A stretch of 6,967 bases of DNA, from positions 1-6,967 of the forward strand of contig JAIRLL010000030.1 in the NCBI GenBank assembly GCA_031259505.1, in the 5' to 3' direction. The stretch's first letter is position 1. Each line of letters starts with the position of its first letter. This stretch comes from Tannerella sp. Its GTDB lineage: Bacteria > Bacteroidota > Bacteroidia > Bacteroidales > Tannerellaceae. Positions 1 through 5,889 of the stretch are shown here, piece after piece. The position numbers were made by a program, and so were the translations under genes. The notes under the pieces are model-generated. The model saw only the letters and a list, made by a program, of their open reading frames with translations. It ran no database searches and was not told the DNA's origin.

Positions 1-1
1 T

Positions 2-184
2 TCGTTTATGGGAGGATTCATATACGGCCTGCTGACTTATCCTTCGGAACCGCAAAAGGCGCTCGACTTTGCCGTGGCGGCTTCGTGCCTGAAGCATACC
101 GTGAGCGGCGATTTCAATCTCGTCACCGTGCCCGAAGTGGAAAATCTCCTCAAAGGCGACGGTTCGGGACGCGTATCAAGATAA
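2..184 (+). CDS. kdgK: PfkB-family sugar kinase, C-terminal end (probable 2-keto-3-deoxygluconate kinase, KdgK); 5' part outside window
   Basis: Sixty codons are visible, ending at TAA 182-184; the start lies left of the window. The fragment opens with SFMGGFIYGLL, which fits the second PfkB signature, usually GAGDxFxGG. The single base t at position 1 is compatible with the last base of a GAT or GAC codon for the catalytic aspartate, which would sit just outside the window. The following helix (ALDFAVAASCLKHTVSGDFN) and the tail ending GRVSR match, from memory, Bacteroidota proteins annotated as 2-keto-3-deoxygluconate kinase. That cytoplasmic enzyme phosphorylates KDG to KDPG, the entry to the lower Entner-Doudoroff route. 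The next gene is an SDR that plausibly makes KDG, which supports the call. Family membership is well supported; substrate is inferred, and another PfkB sugar kinase remains possible. Confidence 0.75.
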   Translation, partial: SFMGGFIYGLLTYPSEPQKALDFAVAASCLKHTVSGDFNLVTVPEVENLLKGDGSGRVSR

Positions 185-227
185 AGTTGAGATTTTAAAA
201 TACAAAAATACAAACAGAGTAAAACTT
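185..227 (+). other. A/T-rich leader with a perfect 8-nt tandem repeat before the SDR gene
   Basis: This 43-nt gap between the kinase stop and the SDR start is strongly A-rich, unlike the GC-rich genes on either side. It contains a perfect tandem duplication of AATACAAA at 199-206 and 207-214. There is no Shine-Dalgarno sequence; the start codon follows AAAACTT. No convincing Bacteroidota promoter pair (TTTG and TAnnTTTG) is present. It is most simply an unstructured ribosome-entry leader inside an operon. Confidence 0.4.
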
Positions 228-1025
228 ATGGACAATTTATTTTCACTGAAAGAAAAGGTTGCGCTGGTGACCGGCGCATCCTACGGCATCGGATTTGCGA
301 TTGCCACTGCCTTTCACAGGGCTGGAGCCACCATTGTGTTCAACGACATCAGTCAGGAACCGGTAGACAGAGGGATAGCCGCCTATCGGGAGCAGGGCAT
401 CGAGGCGCGCGGATATGTGTGCGACGTCACGGACGAAGAGCAGGTCGGTCAACTGGTTGCCCGAATCGAAAGGGAAGTCGGCGTCATCGACGTGCTGGTC
501 AACAACGCCGGCATCATCAAGCGCATCCCGATGCACGAAATGAGCGCGGCAGAGTTTCGCCAGGTAATCGACGTGGATCTGAACGCGCCCTTCATCGTCG
601 CCAAGGCCGTCATTCCCGGCATGATACGGAAAGGACACGGCAAAATCATCAATGTATGCTCAATGATGAGCGAACTGGGACGCGAAACGGTGTCGGCCTA
701 CGCTGCGGCCAAAGGCGGACTGAAAATGCTGACCCGCAACATCGCCTCCGAATACGGCGAATACAACATCCAGTGCAACGGCATCGGGCCCGGCTACATC
801 GCCACGCCGCAGACGGCGCCGCTGCGCGAAAGGCAGCCCGACGGCTCGCGGCATCCATTCGACAGCTTCATCATCTCCAAAACGCCGGCCGCACGCTGGG
901 GTACGCCCGAAGACCTGCAGGGGCCTGCCGTATTTCTGGCCTCCGACGCTTCCAACTTCGTGAACGGACACGTGCTCTACGTCGACGGCGGCATTCTCGC
1001 CTATATAGGAAAACAACCCAAATAA
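228..1025 (+). CDS. Short-chain dehydrogenase/reductase, gluconate 5-dehydrogenase (IdnO) type; likely KDG-forming keto-uronate reductase
   Basis: A 265-aa classical SDR, complete from ATG to TAA. The cofactor loop is TGASYGIG (residues 15-22), the NNAG motif is at 92-95, and the catalytic set is N119, S145, Y158 and K162 (YAAAK). Asp40 at the end of strand beta-2 suggests preference for NAD(H). The sequence NVCSMMSELGRET and the end FVNGHVLYVDGG closely resemble E. coli IdnO, more than KduD, and proteins of this kind are usually annotated gluconate 5-dehydrogenase. A short extra segment around residues 197-215 (RERQPDGSRHPFDSF) precedes TPAARWG, which IdnO has with a shorter linker. The gene lies between a probable KDG kinase and a hexuronate-type transporter. 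I therefore infer that it reduces an unsaturated-uronate product (DEH or 3-deoxy-D-glycero-2,5-hexodiulosonate) to KDG in the cytoplasm. The fold and class are secure; the physiological substrate is not. Confidence 0.9.
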   Translation: MDNLFSLKEKVALVTGASYGIGFAIATAFHRAGATIVFNDISQEPVDRGIAAYREQGIEARGYVCDVTDEEQVGQLVARIEREVGVIDVLVNNAGIIKRIPMHEMSAAEFRQVIDVDLNAPFIVAKAVIPGMIRKGHGKIINVCSMMSELGRETVSAYAAAKGGLKMLTRNIASEYGEYNIQCNGIGPGYIATPQTAPLRERQPDGSRHPFDSFIISKTPAARWGTPEDLQGPAVFLASDASNFVNGHVLYVDGGILAYIGKQPK

Positions 1026-1036
1026 CATTTACAATC

Positions 1037-2575
1037 ATGAACAGACTGAATGAAAAAATGACGAATTTCCGCTGGATTATATGCGCGATGCTCTTCTTCG
1101 CGACAACGATCAACTATCTGGACCGGCAGGTACTGTCGCTCACGTGGGATGAATTTATCAAGCCCGGTTTTCACTGGAACGAGTCGCACTACGGCACCAT
1201 CACTTCCGTTTTCTCCATCGTGTATGCTATCTGCATGCTCTTTGCCGGGCGGTTTGTGGAGTGGATGGGTACGCGCAAAGGATTTCTGTGGGCTATCGGC
1301 GTATGGAGCGTCGGGGCGTGTCTTCATGCGGTATGCGGCATCGTGACCGAAGCGAGCGTCGGACTGCATGGCGCCGCCGAACTGGCCGGAGCGACCGGCG
1401 ACGTGGCCGTGGCAATTGCCACCATCAGCATGTACTGCTTCCTGGTGGCGCGCTGTATACTGGCGCTCGGCGAGGCGGGCAATTTCCCCGCGGCCATCAA
1501 GGCTACAGCCGAATATTTCCCCAAAAAAGACCGCGCTTACGCCACCTCCATTTTCAATGCGGGAGCCTCGATAGGCGCCCTGTTTGCGCCGCTGTCCATT
1601 CCGCCGCTCGCCAAACACTTCGGATGGGAAATGGCGTTTGTCATCATCGGCGTATTCGGTTTCATCTGGATGGGATTCTGGGTCTTTCTCTATGATGCGC
1701 CGGCACGGTGCAGGCGCGTCAGTGCGGCAGAACTGGAATACATCGAGCAGGACCGGCGTGAAAAACCGGCCGCAAATGCCGTCGAACAGACGGAGGCGGA
1801 GGAGAAGAAACTGCCCTTCCTCAAGTGTTTTACCTTCAAACAGACGTGGGCGTTCGCCGTGGGCAAATTCATGACCGACGGCGTATGGTGGTTTTTCCTC
1901 TTCTGGACGCCCTCGTACCTGAGTATGCAGTTTGGCATCAAAACCTCCGAAGGACTTGGCATGGCGCTTATATTTACGCTGTATGCCGTCGTGACCGTCC
2001 TGTCCATCTTCGGCGGTAAACTGCCGACCATCTTCATCAACCGCAGCGGGCAGAACCCCTACGCTGCCCGTATGAAAGCCATGCTGATATTCGCTTTCTT
2101 CCCGCTTTTTGTCCTTCTGGCGCAGCCGCTGGGGATGAACTTTGCGCATCTCGGCCGGAGCGCTGCATGGATTCCCGTGATACTCATATCCATTGGCTGT
2201 GCCGCGCACCAGGCGTGGAGCGCCAATCTCTTCTCCACCATCGGCGACATGTTTCCCAAAGGCGCCATTGCGACGATAACGGGCATCGGCGGTATGGCGG
2301 GCGGCATCGGCTCCATGATCCTCCAGAAAGGTGCAGGAAATCTCTTTGTCTACGCCTCAGGAACCACTGCCGTTGAAGGTAACGAAGTTGAAATGACAAA
2401 AGAATTGCTGTTGCAGGGCGCCGAATATGTCCGTCCGGCCATGCACTATATGGGCTTTGAAGGCAAGCCCGCAGGCTATTTCATTATTTTCATCATCTGT
2501 GCAGTAGCTTATCTGGTAGGGTGGATTGTGATGAAAGCGCTGGTGCCGAAGTATAAACCGATCGCGGCGGAATAG
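1037..2575 (+). CDS. MFS transporter, anion:cation symporter family, ExuT-like hexuronate permease
   Basis: A 512-aa inner-membrane carrier with about 12 predicted hydrophobic segments. The family marks are NYLDRQ in TM1 (residues 26-31), a motif-A-like GRFVEWMGTRKG after TM2 (71-82), GEAGNFPAAIK in TM4 (145-155) and WWFFLFWTPSYL in TM7 (284-295). These are typical of ExuT and related carriers that take up galacturonate, glucuronate or similar acids with protons. It is longer than the usual 430-450 residues because of extra stretches at about 100-128 (TM3-TM4 loop) and 432-478 (before the last TM), both predicted periplasmic. A charged cytoplasmic loop (about 225-262) joins the halves. The ATG at 1037 lies 11 nt after the SDR stop; an in-frame ATG at 1058 (Met8) is an alternative start. 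The reading frame stays open further upstream through the SDR gene, but that is not coding. Operon position suggests import of the sugar acid handled by the SDR and kinase. Confidence 0.9.
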   Translation: MNRLNEKMTNFRWIICAMLFFATTINYLDRQVLSLTWDEFIKPGFHWNESHYGTITSVFSIVYAICMLFAGRFVEWMGTRKGFLWAIGVWSVGACLHAVCGIVTEASVGLHGAAELAGATGDVAVAIATISMYCFLVARCILALGEAGNFPAAIKATAEYFPKKDRAYATSIFNAGASIGALFAPLSIPPLAKHFGWEMAFVIIGVFGFIWMGFWVFLYDAPARCRRVSAAELEYIEQDRREKPAANAVEQTEAEEKKLPFLKCFTFKQTWAFAVGKFMTDGVWWFFLFWTPSYLSMQFGIKTSEGLGMALIFTLYAVVTVLSIFGGKLPTIFINRSGQNPYAARMKAMLIFAFFPLFVLLAQPLGMNFAHLGRSAAWIPVILISIGCAAHQAWSANLFSTIGDMFPKGAIATITGIGGMAGGIGSMILQKGAGNLFVYASGTTAVEGNEVEMTKELLLQGAEYVRPAMHYMGFEGKPAGYFIIFIICAVAYLVGWIVMKALVPKYKPIAAE

Positions 2576-2582
2576 CATGTGC

Positions 2583-2607
2583 ATTCTGCAAATTCTGTAA
2601 TTCTGTA
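2583..2607 (+). repeat. Three near-identical 8-nt repeats (ATTCTGYA)
   Basis: Just after the transporter stop, ATTCTGCA (2583-2590) is followed, after one base, by two perfect back-to-back copies of ATTCTGTA (2592-2599 and 2600-2607). The array runs into the A-tract of the terminator. It is too short to be more than a local slippage-type duplication, and no function is evident. Confidence 0.4.
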
Positions 2608-2656
2608 AAAAAACAGTGGAGGATACATCCGGCCGATGTATCCTCCATATTTTTTT
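2607..2656. terminator. Bidirectional Rho-independent terminator between convergent operons
   Basis: A perfect 12-bp inverted repeat, GGAGGATACATC at 2618-2629 and its complement at 2635-2646, encloses a 5-nt loop CGGCC; T2617 and A2647 add a thirteenth pair. Seven A residues (2607-2613) lie on the left and seven T residues (2650-2656) on the right. Transcripts from either side therefore end in a stable hairpin followed closely by a U-tract. It sits 32 nt after the transporter stop and 36 nt after the Gfo/Idh stop, so it can end both operons. Confidence 0.9.
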
Positions 2657-2661
2657 ACCGT

Positions 2662-2679
2662 AACGCAAAGCGTTTTTTT
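2662..2679 (+). terminator. Small secondary hairpin with T-tract (weak back-up terminator)
   Basis: AACGC (2662-2666), a 3-nt AAA loop and GCGTT (2670-2674) form a 5-bp stem that runs directly into more T residues, giving T7 at 2673-2679. It follows the main terminator by 5 nt and reads as a terminator only on the + strand. The stem is short, so it may be chance. Confidence 0.3.
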
Positions 2680-2691
2680 GCTGCTGCCGGA

Positions 2692-4059
2692 TCAGAGCGG
2701 CGCGGCCGGATCTTTTCCGGGAACGGGCGCCTGTCCTTCGTGATAGTCGGGCAATGCGCCCAGGGCATACGTCGCTGGACCGTAGCGCAGGCTTGAAGCC
2801 ATGATTTCCTGCCACGTAATCGGTTTGCCCGTGTAGGCGGATTCGCGACCCAGAATGGCTACCATCGTGGAATAGGCCAGGTCTTCCGCCTGATTGATGC
2901 GCCTGTTCTCGCGGACGGACTGTACAAGATGGATATGCTCCTGCTCGTAGGGATTTTTCACCGGCTGCGCATCGTAGTCATAGCTCCACAGCGTGTTTCC
3001 GCTGTAGTCTGCAATCCTGATGCTGCCTCCGTCGCCCAGCAGTGCAACGCCTTTCGTTCCGTAGACCTGTTCCGAGACATTGCCGTCGCAGCCGTCGATC
3101 TGGCGGGCGGTAGCCAGCATGCGTTTGTTGTTTTCGTAGTAATAGTCGACGCTGAAAAAGTCGAATATGTCGCCTGTCAGACGCCGGGCGCGCCCGCCGA
3201 AACCGACGGCGCGTTCGGGACGCATGCCCATAAACCACGTCACGATGTCGATGTTGTGTATCGCCTGGTCGAGCAGGTGGTCTCCGCTCAGCCACTTTAT
3301 GTTGAACCAGTTGCGGATGCAGTATTCCATGTCGCTCCATTGCGGGCGTTTGGCTTTGTTCCACCATGCGCCCTGGTTCCAGTGTGCCGATGCGGACACC
3401 ACGTCGCCAATCAGACCGTTGCGTACATGCACGTAGGCTTCCCAGTAATCGCGACGGTGGCGGCGCTGGTTGCCGGTGACTACGGTAAGGCCTTTTGCTC
3501 CGGCTACCTTCGCGGAGGCAATCACCGTGCGGATTCCGACCGGGTCTACGGCACACGGCTTCTCCATGAAGATGTGCTTGCCCGCTTCGACGGCAGCGCT
3601 GAAGTGCTCGGGCCTGAAATGCGTCGGCGTACACAGCAGGACAATGTCGATCTCCTCCATGTCCAGCACGCGGCGATAGGCGTCGAATCCGAAAAAGCGG
3701 TTCTGCTCCGGCACTTCGTTGTTGAACTGCTCTTTCAGTACCTTCCGGCAGGTGTCCATCCTGTCGGGAAAAATGTCGGCCAGCGCAATGATGGATACAT
3801 TGGGGCCGGATTTTAAAAACTGGGTTGCCGCTCCCGTTCCTCTGTCGCCGCAACCGATCAGCGCCGCTTTCAGCGGTTTGCCGTCGGGCGCCACGTCGAC
3901 AAACGAATACATTCCCAACTCTTCTGCCGAAACAGAAGCCACGCCGGACCTGTTGTTTCCGGCTGTACACGAACTCAATGACGCAGTTGTCATCCCCAGA
4001 GGCAAACTTAAACCAGCCCCTGCCATTACCGAATTTGCTAAAAATTCTCTTCTTTTCAT
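2692..4059 (-). CDS. Tat-exported Gfo/Idh/MocA-family oxidoreductase, putative lipoprotein
   Basis: A 455-aa protein with a twin-arginine start (MKRREFLANS, R3-R4), a weakly hydrophobic stretch and a lipobox-like LSSC ending at Cys31. This suggests export in folded form and lipid anchoring in the periplasm. The Rossmann domain follows, with GCGDRG (69-74), then CTPTHF (143-148) and the family motif EKP (166-168), whose lysine is catalytic in dehydrogenase members. The second domain carries GDHLLDQAIHNID (259-271), with H268 near the usual active-site position. Family members oxidize or reduce sugars and sugar derivatives with NAD(P). Exported relatives, such as Zymomonas glucose-fructose oxidoreductase, keep the cofactor tightly bound. 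A few relatives (GH109) are NAD-dependent glycosidases, but as I recall those lack EKP. The gene lies 67 nt after the SusD-like gene with a terminator-like hairpin between. The ATG at 4059 is preferred because it gives the whole Tat signal. The family is secure; the substrate is unknown. Confidence 0.9.
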   Translation of the reverse strand: MKRREFLANSVMAGAGLSLPLGMTTASLSSCTAGNNRSGVASVSAEELGMYSFVDVAPDGKPLKAALIGCGDRGTGAATQFLKSGPNVSIIALADIFPDRMDTCRKVLKEQFNNEVPEQNRFFGFDAYRRVLDMEEIDIVLLCTPTHFRPEHFSAAVEAGKHIFMEKPCAVDPVGIRTVIASAKVAGAKGLTVVTGNQRRHRRDYWEAYVHVRNGLIGDVVSASAHWNQGAWWNKAKRPQWSDMEYCIRNWFNIKWLSGDHLLDQAIHNIDIVTWFMGMRPERAVGFGGRARRLTGDIFDFFSVDYYYENNKRMLATARQIDGCDGNVSEQVYGTKGVALLGDGGSIRIADYSGNTLWSYDYDAQPVKNPYEQEHIHLVQSVRENRRINQAEDLAYSTMVAILGRESAYTGKPITWQEIMASSLRYGPATYALGALPDYHEGQAPVPGKDPAAPL

Positions 4060-4073
4060 CGTTTTATATTATT

Positions 4074-4121
4074 AAAAATCAGAGTCTGTCTGAAATGTAT
4101 ACATTCCGGACAGACTCCTGA
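4074..4121 (-). terminator. Strong hairpin with T5 tract between the SusD-like and Gfo/Idh genes (terminator or attenuator)
   Basis: Arms GAGTCTGTC (4082-4090) and GACAGACTC (4109-4117) pair perfectly. The stem extends inward by a G-U and a G-C pair (4091-4092 with 4107-4108). After an A-C mismatch, the palindromic core AATGTATACATT adds four more pairs around a TATA loop. Three outer pairs (4079-4081 with 4119-4121) form past a single bulged base. Read on the - strand, the hairpin begins 5 nt after the SusD-like stop and ends in TTTTT (4078-4074), about 14 nt before the Gfo/Idh start. It looks like an intrinsic terminator that could lower expression of the last gene, or an mRNA-stabilizing 3' structure. 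Structure is seen; function is inferred. Confidence 0.7.
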
Positions 4122-4126
4122 TATGG

Positions 4127-5872
4127 TTAATTTATCGTTTCATATCCCGGGTTTTGTACGAGATTGATGTTCGAATTGAGGATACCGCGCGAAAGGGGTA
4201 ATATCATTGTATGATCGTCGGGTTCGGCCGGTTTGTCCCACCATTCGCCAGTATAAGCTCCGAAGCGGCAGAGCACCGTGCGACGGATACCTTCGCCGAT
4301 AAACTCGCGTCCCCATTCGTCGAGCAGTTCCTGTTCGGTGATCTGGCTACCGTCTTCGCTGTAGAGGCTGGGTGAGCCAGGAGGGTAATATCGCGCCCTG
4401 ACCGTGTTCAGCAACTTGGCGGCAGAGGCTTTGTCGCCTACCCGGAACTTACATTCGGCCAGCGAGTAATATATTTCCGCCAGACGCAGCACGGCATAGT
4501 CCGATTCCATTTTGCCGGCATCGTCCGAGCGGTAAATCGGATATTTAATCAGGCACCATCCGGAACTCTGGTCAGCATGATCCATGTCGGAAATCATTAC
4601 AGGCGAACCGCTCGAGGGACTGGGCGAGATACTGGCCGTGTCGGTATCTTCGAACCATCCGACCTGGTCGCGCAGGTAGAGCATGTACTTGTCGTTGTCT
4701 GCCCGTGCATAGCGTACTTCGCCGCTGGCATCCACGTAATCAAGAGCACCGTAGAGGAACATGCCTTCGCGCGTACTGTTGCCCAGGTTGCGATATTTCT
4801 TCAGACGGACGTCGTCGGGATATTTCTTGAACTTCTGTACCGGCTGTCCGTTGGCAAACGTGTAGGGCTTTCCCGTCAGGTCCAGTCCCGGCTGCAGGGC
4901 AAAGCGCGGATTCATGTCGCCCCAATCGGTAAATCCGAAATAGGGAGTGGACTTGAACGGTGCCCCCCACCAGAACATGTCGCTGCTGTAGACCCAGTGT
5001 GCATATCCGTAACTGCTGGTGAAGGCATAGATGATTTCTTCGCAGTTTTCGTTATTCCAATCGAACGGTGCATCCCAGCGGGAAGCGATGCCGTAGGAGC
5101 CGTATTCGCCGTTAATGATTCGTTCGGCATACGAGGCGCAGTCGGCATAGCGGTTTTCTCCGATCCAGAGTTCGGCGTTCAGGTAAAGCCGTACGAGCAG
5201 GGCGACCACAGCGGCTTTTGTCCACATACCCTGCTTGAGGCCGTTACCACCCGAACCTGCTTTAGTATCCAGAATACCTGTCAGTTCAAGCAGTTCCGAT
5301 TCGATGAATTCGAACGTTTGCCCGGGCGAAACCTGCGAGGGTTGTATTTCTTCGTCGGGATAGGTCGTGCACAGCGGTATGTTGCGGAACGTATCCAGCA
5401 GCCGGATGTAAAACCATGCCCTGAGCGCCCGCAGATTTCCGATCAGGTTGTTTATTTCGGCGGCAGTCATGTTGAATTTCGCCGGATCGAGCTTCGAGAG
5501 GTCGGATATGGCGCTGTTGGTAAAGACGATGCCCTGGAAATTGTTTTTCCATACGCCGTCAGGCATTCCGTCGTCGATCGTCCATTTGTGCCAGTGGGTG
5601 CGGAAATACGTCTGTCCGTCCAGCCAGTGTCCTTGCCGGTTTGGTGTCATGAAATGGTCGGCGCTGTTTTCCTGCACCTGGAAATTATTACCGGCGCAAC
5701 TCCAGTAGGCATGTTCGAATGCCCGTACATATCCCTGATACACATTGTCTTTTGTTTGATAGAATGTGTCTGACGTAATGATGTCATACGTCGTTTCGTC
5801 CAGACCTGTACATCCCGCGATGGCGGCGATGAATACCAGCCCGATGAATCTCGTCAAATATTTTCGTTTCAT
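4127..5872 (-). CDS. SusD/RagB-family nutrient-binding outer-membrane lipoprotein
   Basis: A 581-aa surface glycan-binding lipoprotein that caps a SusC-type transporter. The signal peptide MKRKYLTRFIGLVFIAAIAG ends in a lipobox with Cys21 as the lipidated residue. The acidic pair D25-E26 just after it fits the surface-export signal known for Bacteroidota. Family features are the helical NLRALRAWFYIRLLDTF segment followed by RNIPL (146-167), the TPR-like LRLAEIYYSLAEC (462-474) and LLNTVRARY (487-495), the WGREFIGEGIR segment (520-530) and the C-terminal NINLVQNPGY (568-577). Stretches rich in aromatic residues (83-97 and 289-317, including WWGAPF) could contribute to sugar stacking. A Ser/Pro-rich loop spans 413-425. 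The start lies 17 nt after the SusC-like stop, the standard pairing, so the two are surely co-transcribed. The ligand cannot be read from the sequence; context suggests a uronate-containing oligosaccharide. Confidence 0.95.
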   Translation of the reverse strand: MKRKYLTRFIGLVFIAAIAGCTGLDETTYDIITSDTFYQTKDNVYQGYVRAFEHAYWSCAGNNFQVQENSADHFMTPNRQGHWLDGQTYFRTHWHKWTIDDGMPDGVWKNNFQGIVFTNSAISDLSKLDPAKFNMTAAEINNLIGNLRALRAWFYIRLLDTFRNIPLCTTYPDEEIQPSQVSPGQTFEFIESELLELTGILDTKAGSGGNGLKQGMWTKAAVVALLVRLYLNAELWIGENRYADCASYAERIINGEYGSYGIASRWDAPFDWNNENCEEIIYAFTSSYGYAHWVYSSDMFWWGAPFKSTPYFGFTDWGDMNPRFALQPGLDLTGKPYTFANGQPVQKFKKYPDDVRLKKYRNLGNSTREGMFLYGALDYVDASGEVRYARADNDKYMLYLRDQVGWFEDTDTASISPSPSSGSPVMISDMDHADQSSGWCLIKYPIYRSDDAGKMESDYAVLRLAEIYYSLAECKFRVGDKASAAKLLNTVRARYYPPGSPSLYSEDGSQITEQELLDEWGREFIGEGIRRTVLCRFGAYTGEWWDKPAEPDDHTMILPLSRGILNSNINLVQNPGYETIN

Positions 5873-5889
5873 AGTTATTATTTTTTATG
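5873..5889 (-). other. Short A/T-only-like spacer serving as SusD-gene leader
   Basis: Seventeen bases separate the SusC-like stop and the SusD-like start. On the - strand they read as an A/T run ending AATAATAACT before the ATG, with no Shine-Dalgarno sequence. This fits the A-rich initiation regions usual in Bacteroidota. There is no room for a promoter or terminator, which supports a single SusC-SusD transcript. Confidence 0.5.

Noticed and set aside
182..189. TAAAGTTG before the SDR gene as a possible -7 promoter element
   Set aside because: It has one mismatch, no upstream TTTG at suitable spacing, and it overlaps the kinase stop. An internal operon gap is the simpler reading.
419..1036. 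Long open frame continuous with the transporter that overlaps the SDR gene, giving a 718-aa reading
   Set aside because: The translated extension is Arg/His/Gly-rich with no family features and lies in a shifted frame over a well-conserved SDR. The transporter begins at 1037, with TM1 soon after.
1001..2209. 402-aa open frame on the - strand
   Set aside because: It lies antisense to the transporter, has low-complexity composition with no recognizable motif, and has no leader of the type used by the real genes.
2929..3816. 295-aa open frame on the + strand
   Set aside because: It lies wholly antisense to the Gfo/Idh gene, whose motifs are intact. It is a GC-driven shadow frame.
2692..4059. 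Assignment of the Gfo/Idh protein as a GH109 alpha-N-acetylgalactosaminidase
   Set aside because: It keeps the EKP dehydrogenase motif, which as I recall GH109 enzymes do not have. Export and NAD binding alone do not justify the call.
4092..4099. TACATTTC on the - strand, one base from the Bacteroidota -7 promoter motif TAnnTTTG, upstream of the Gfo/Idh gene
   Set aside because: The last base does not match, there is no TTTG about 19-21 nt upstream, and the motif lies in the core of the hairpin, so the palindrome explains it better.
4577..5773. 398-aa open frame on the + strand
   Set aside because: It is antisense to the SusD-like gene and shows no domain, signal or family motif.
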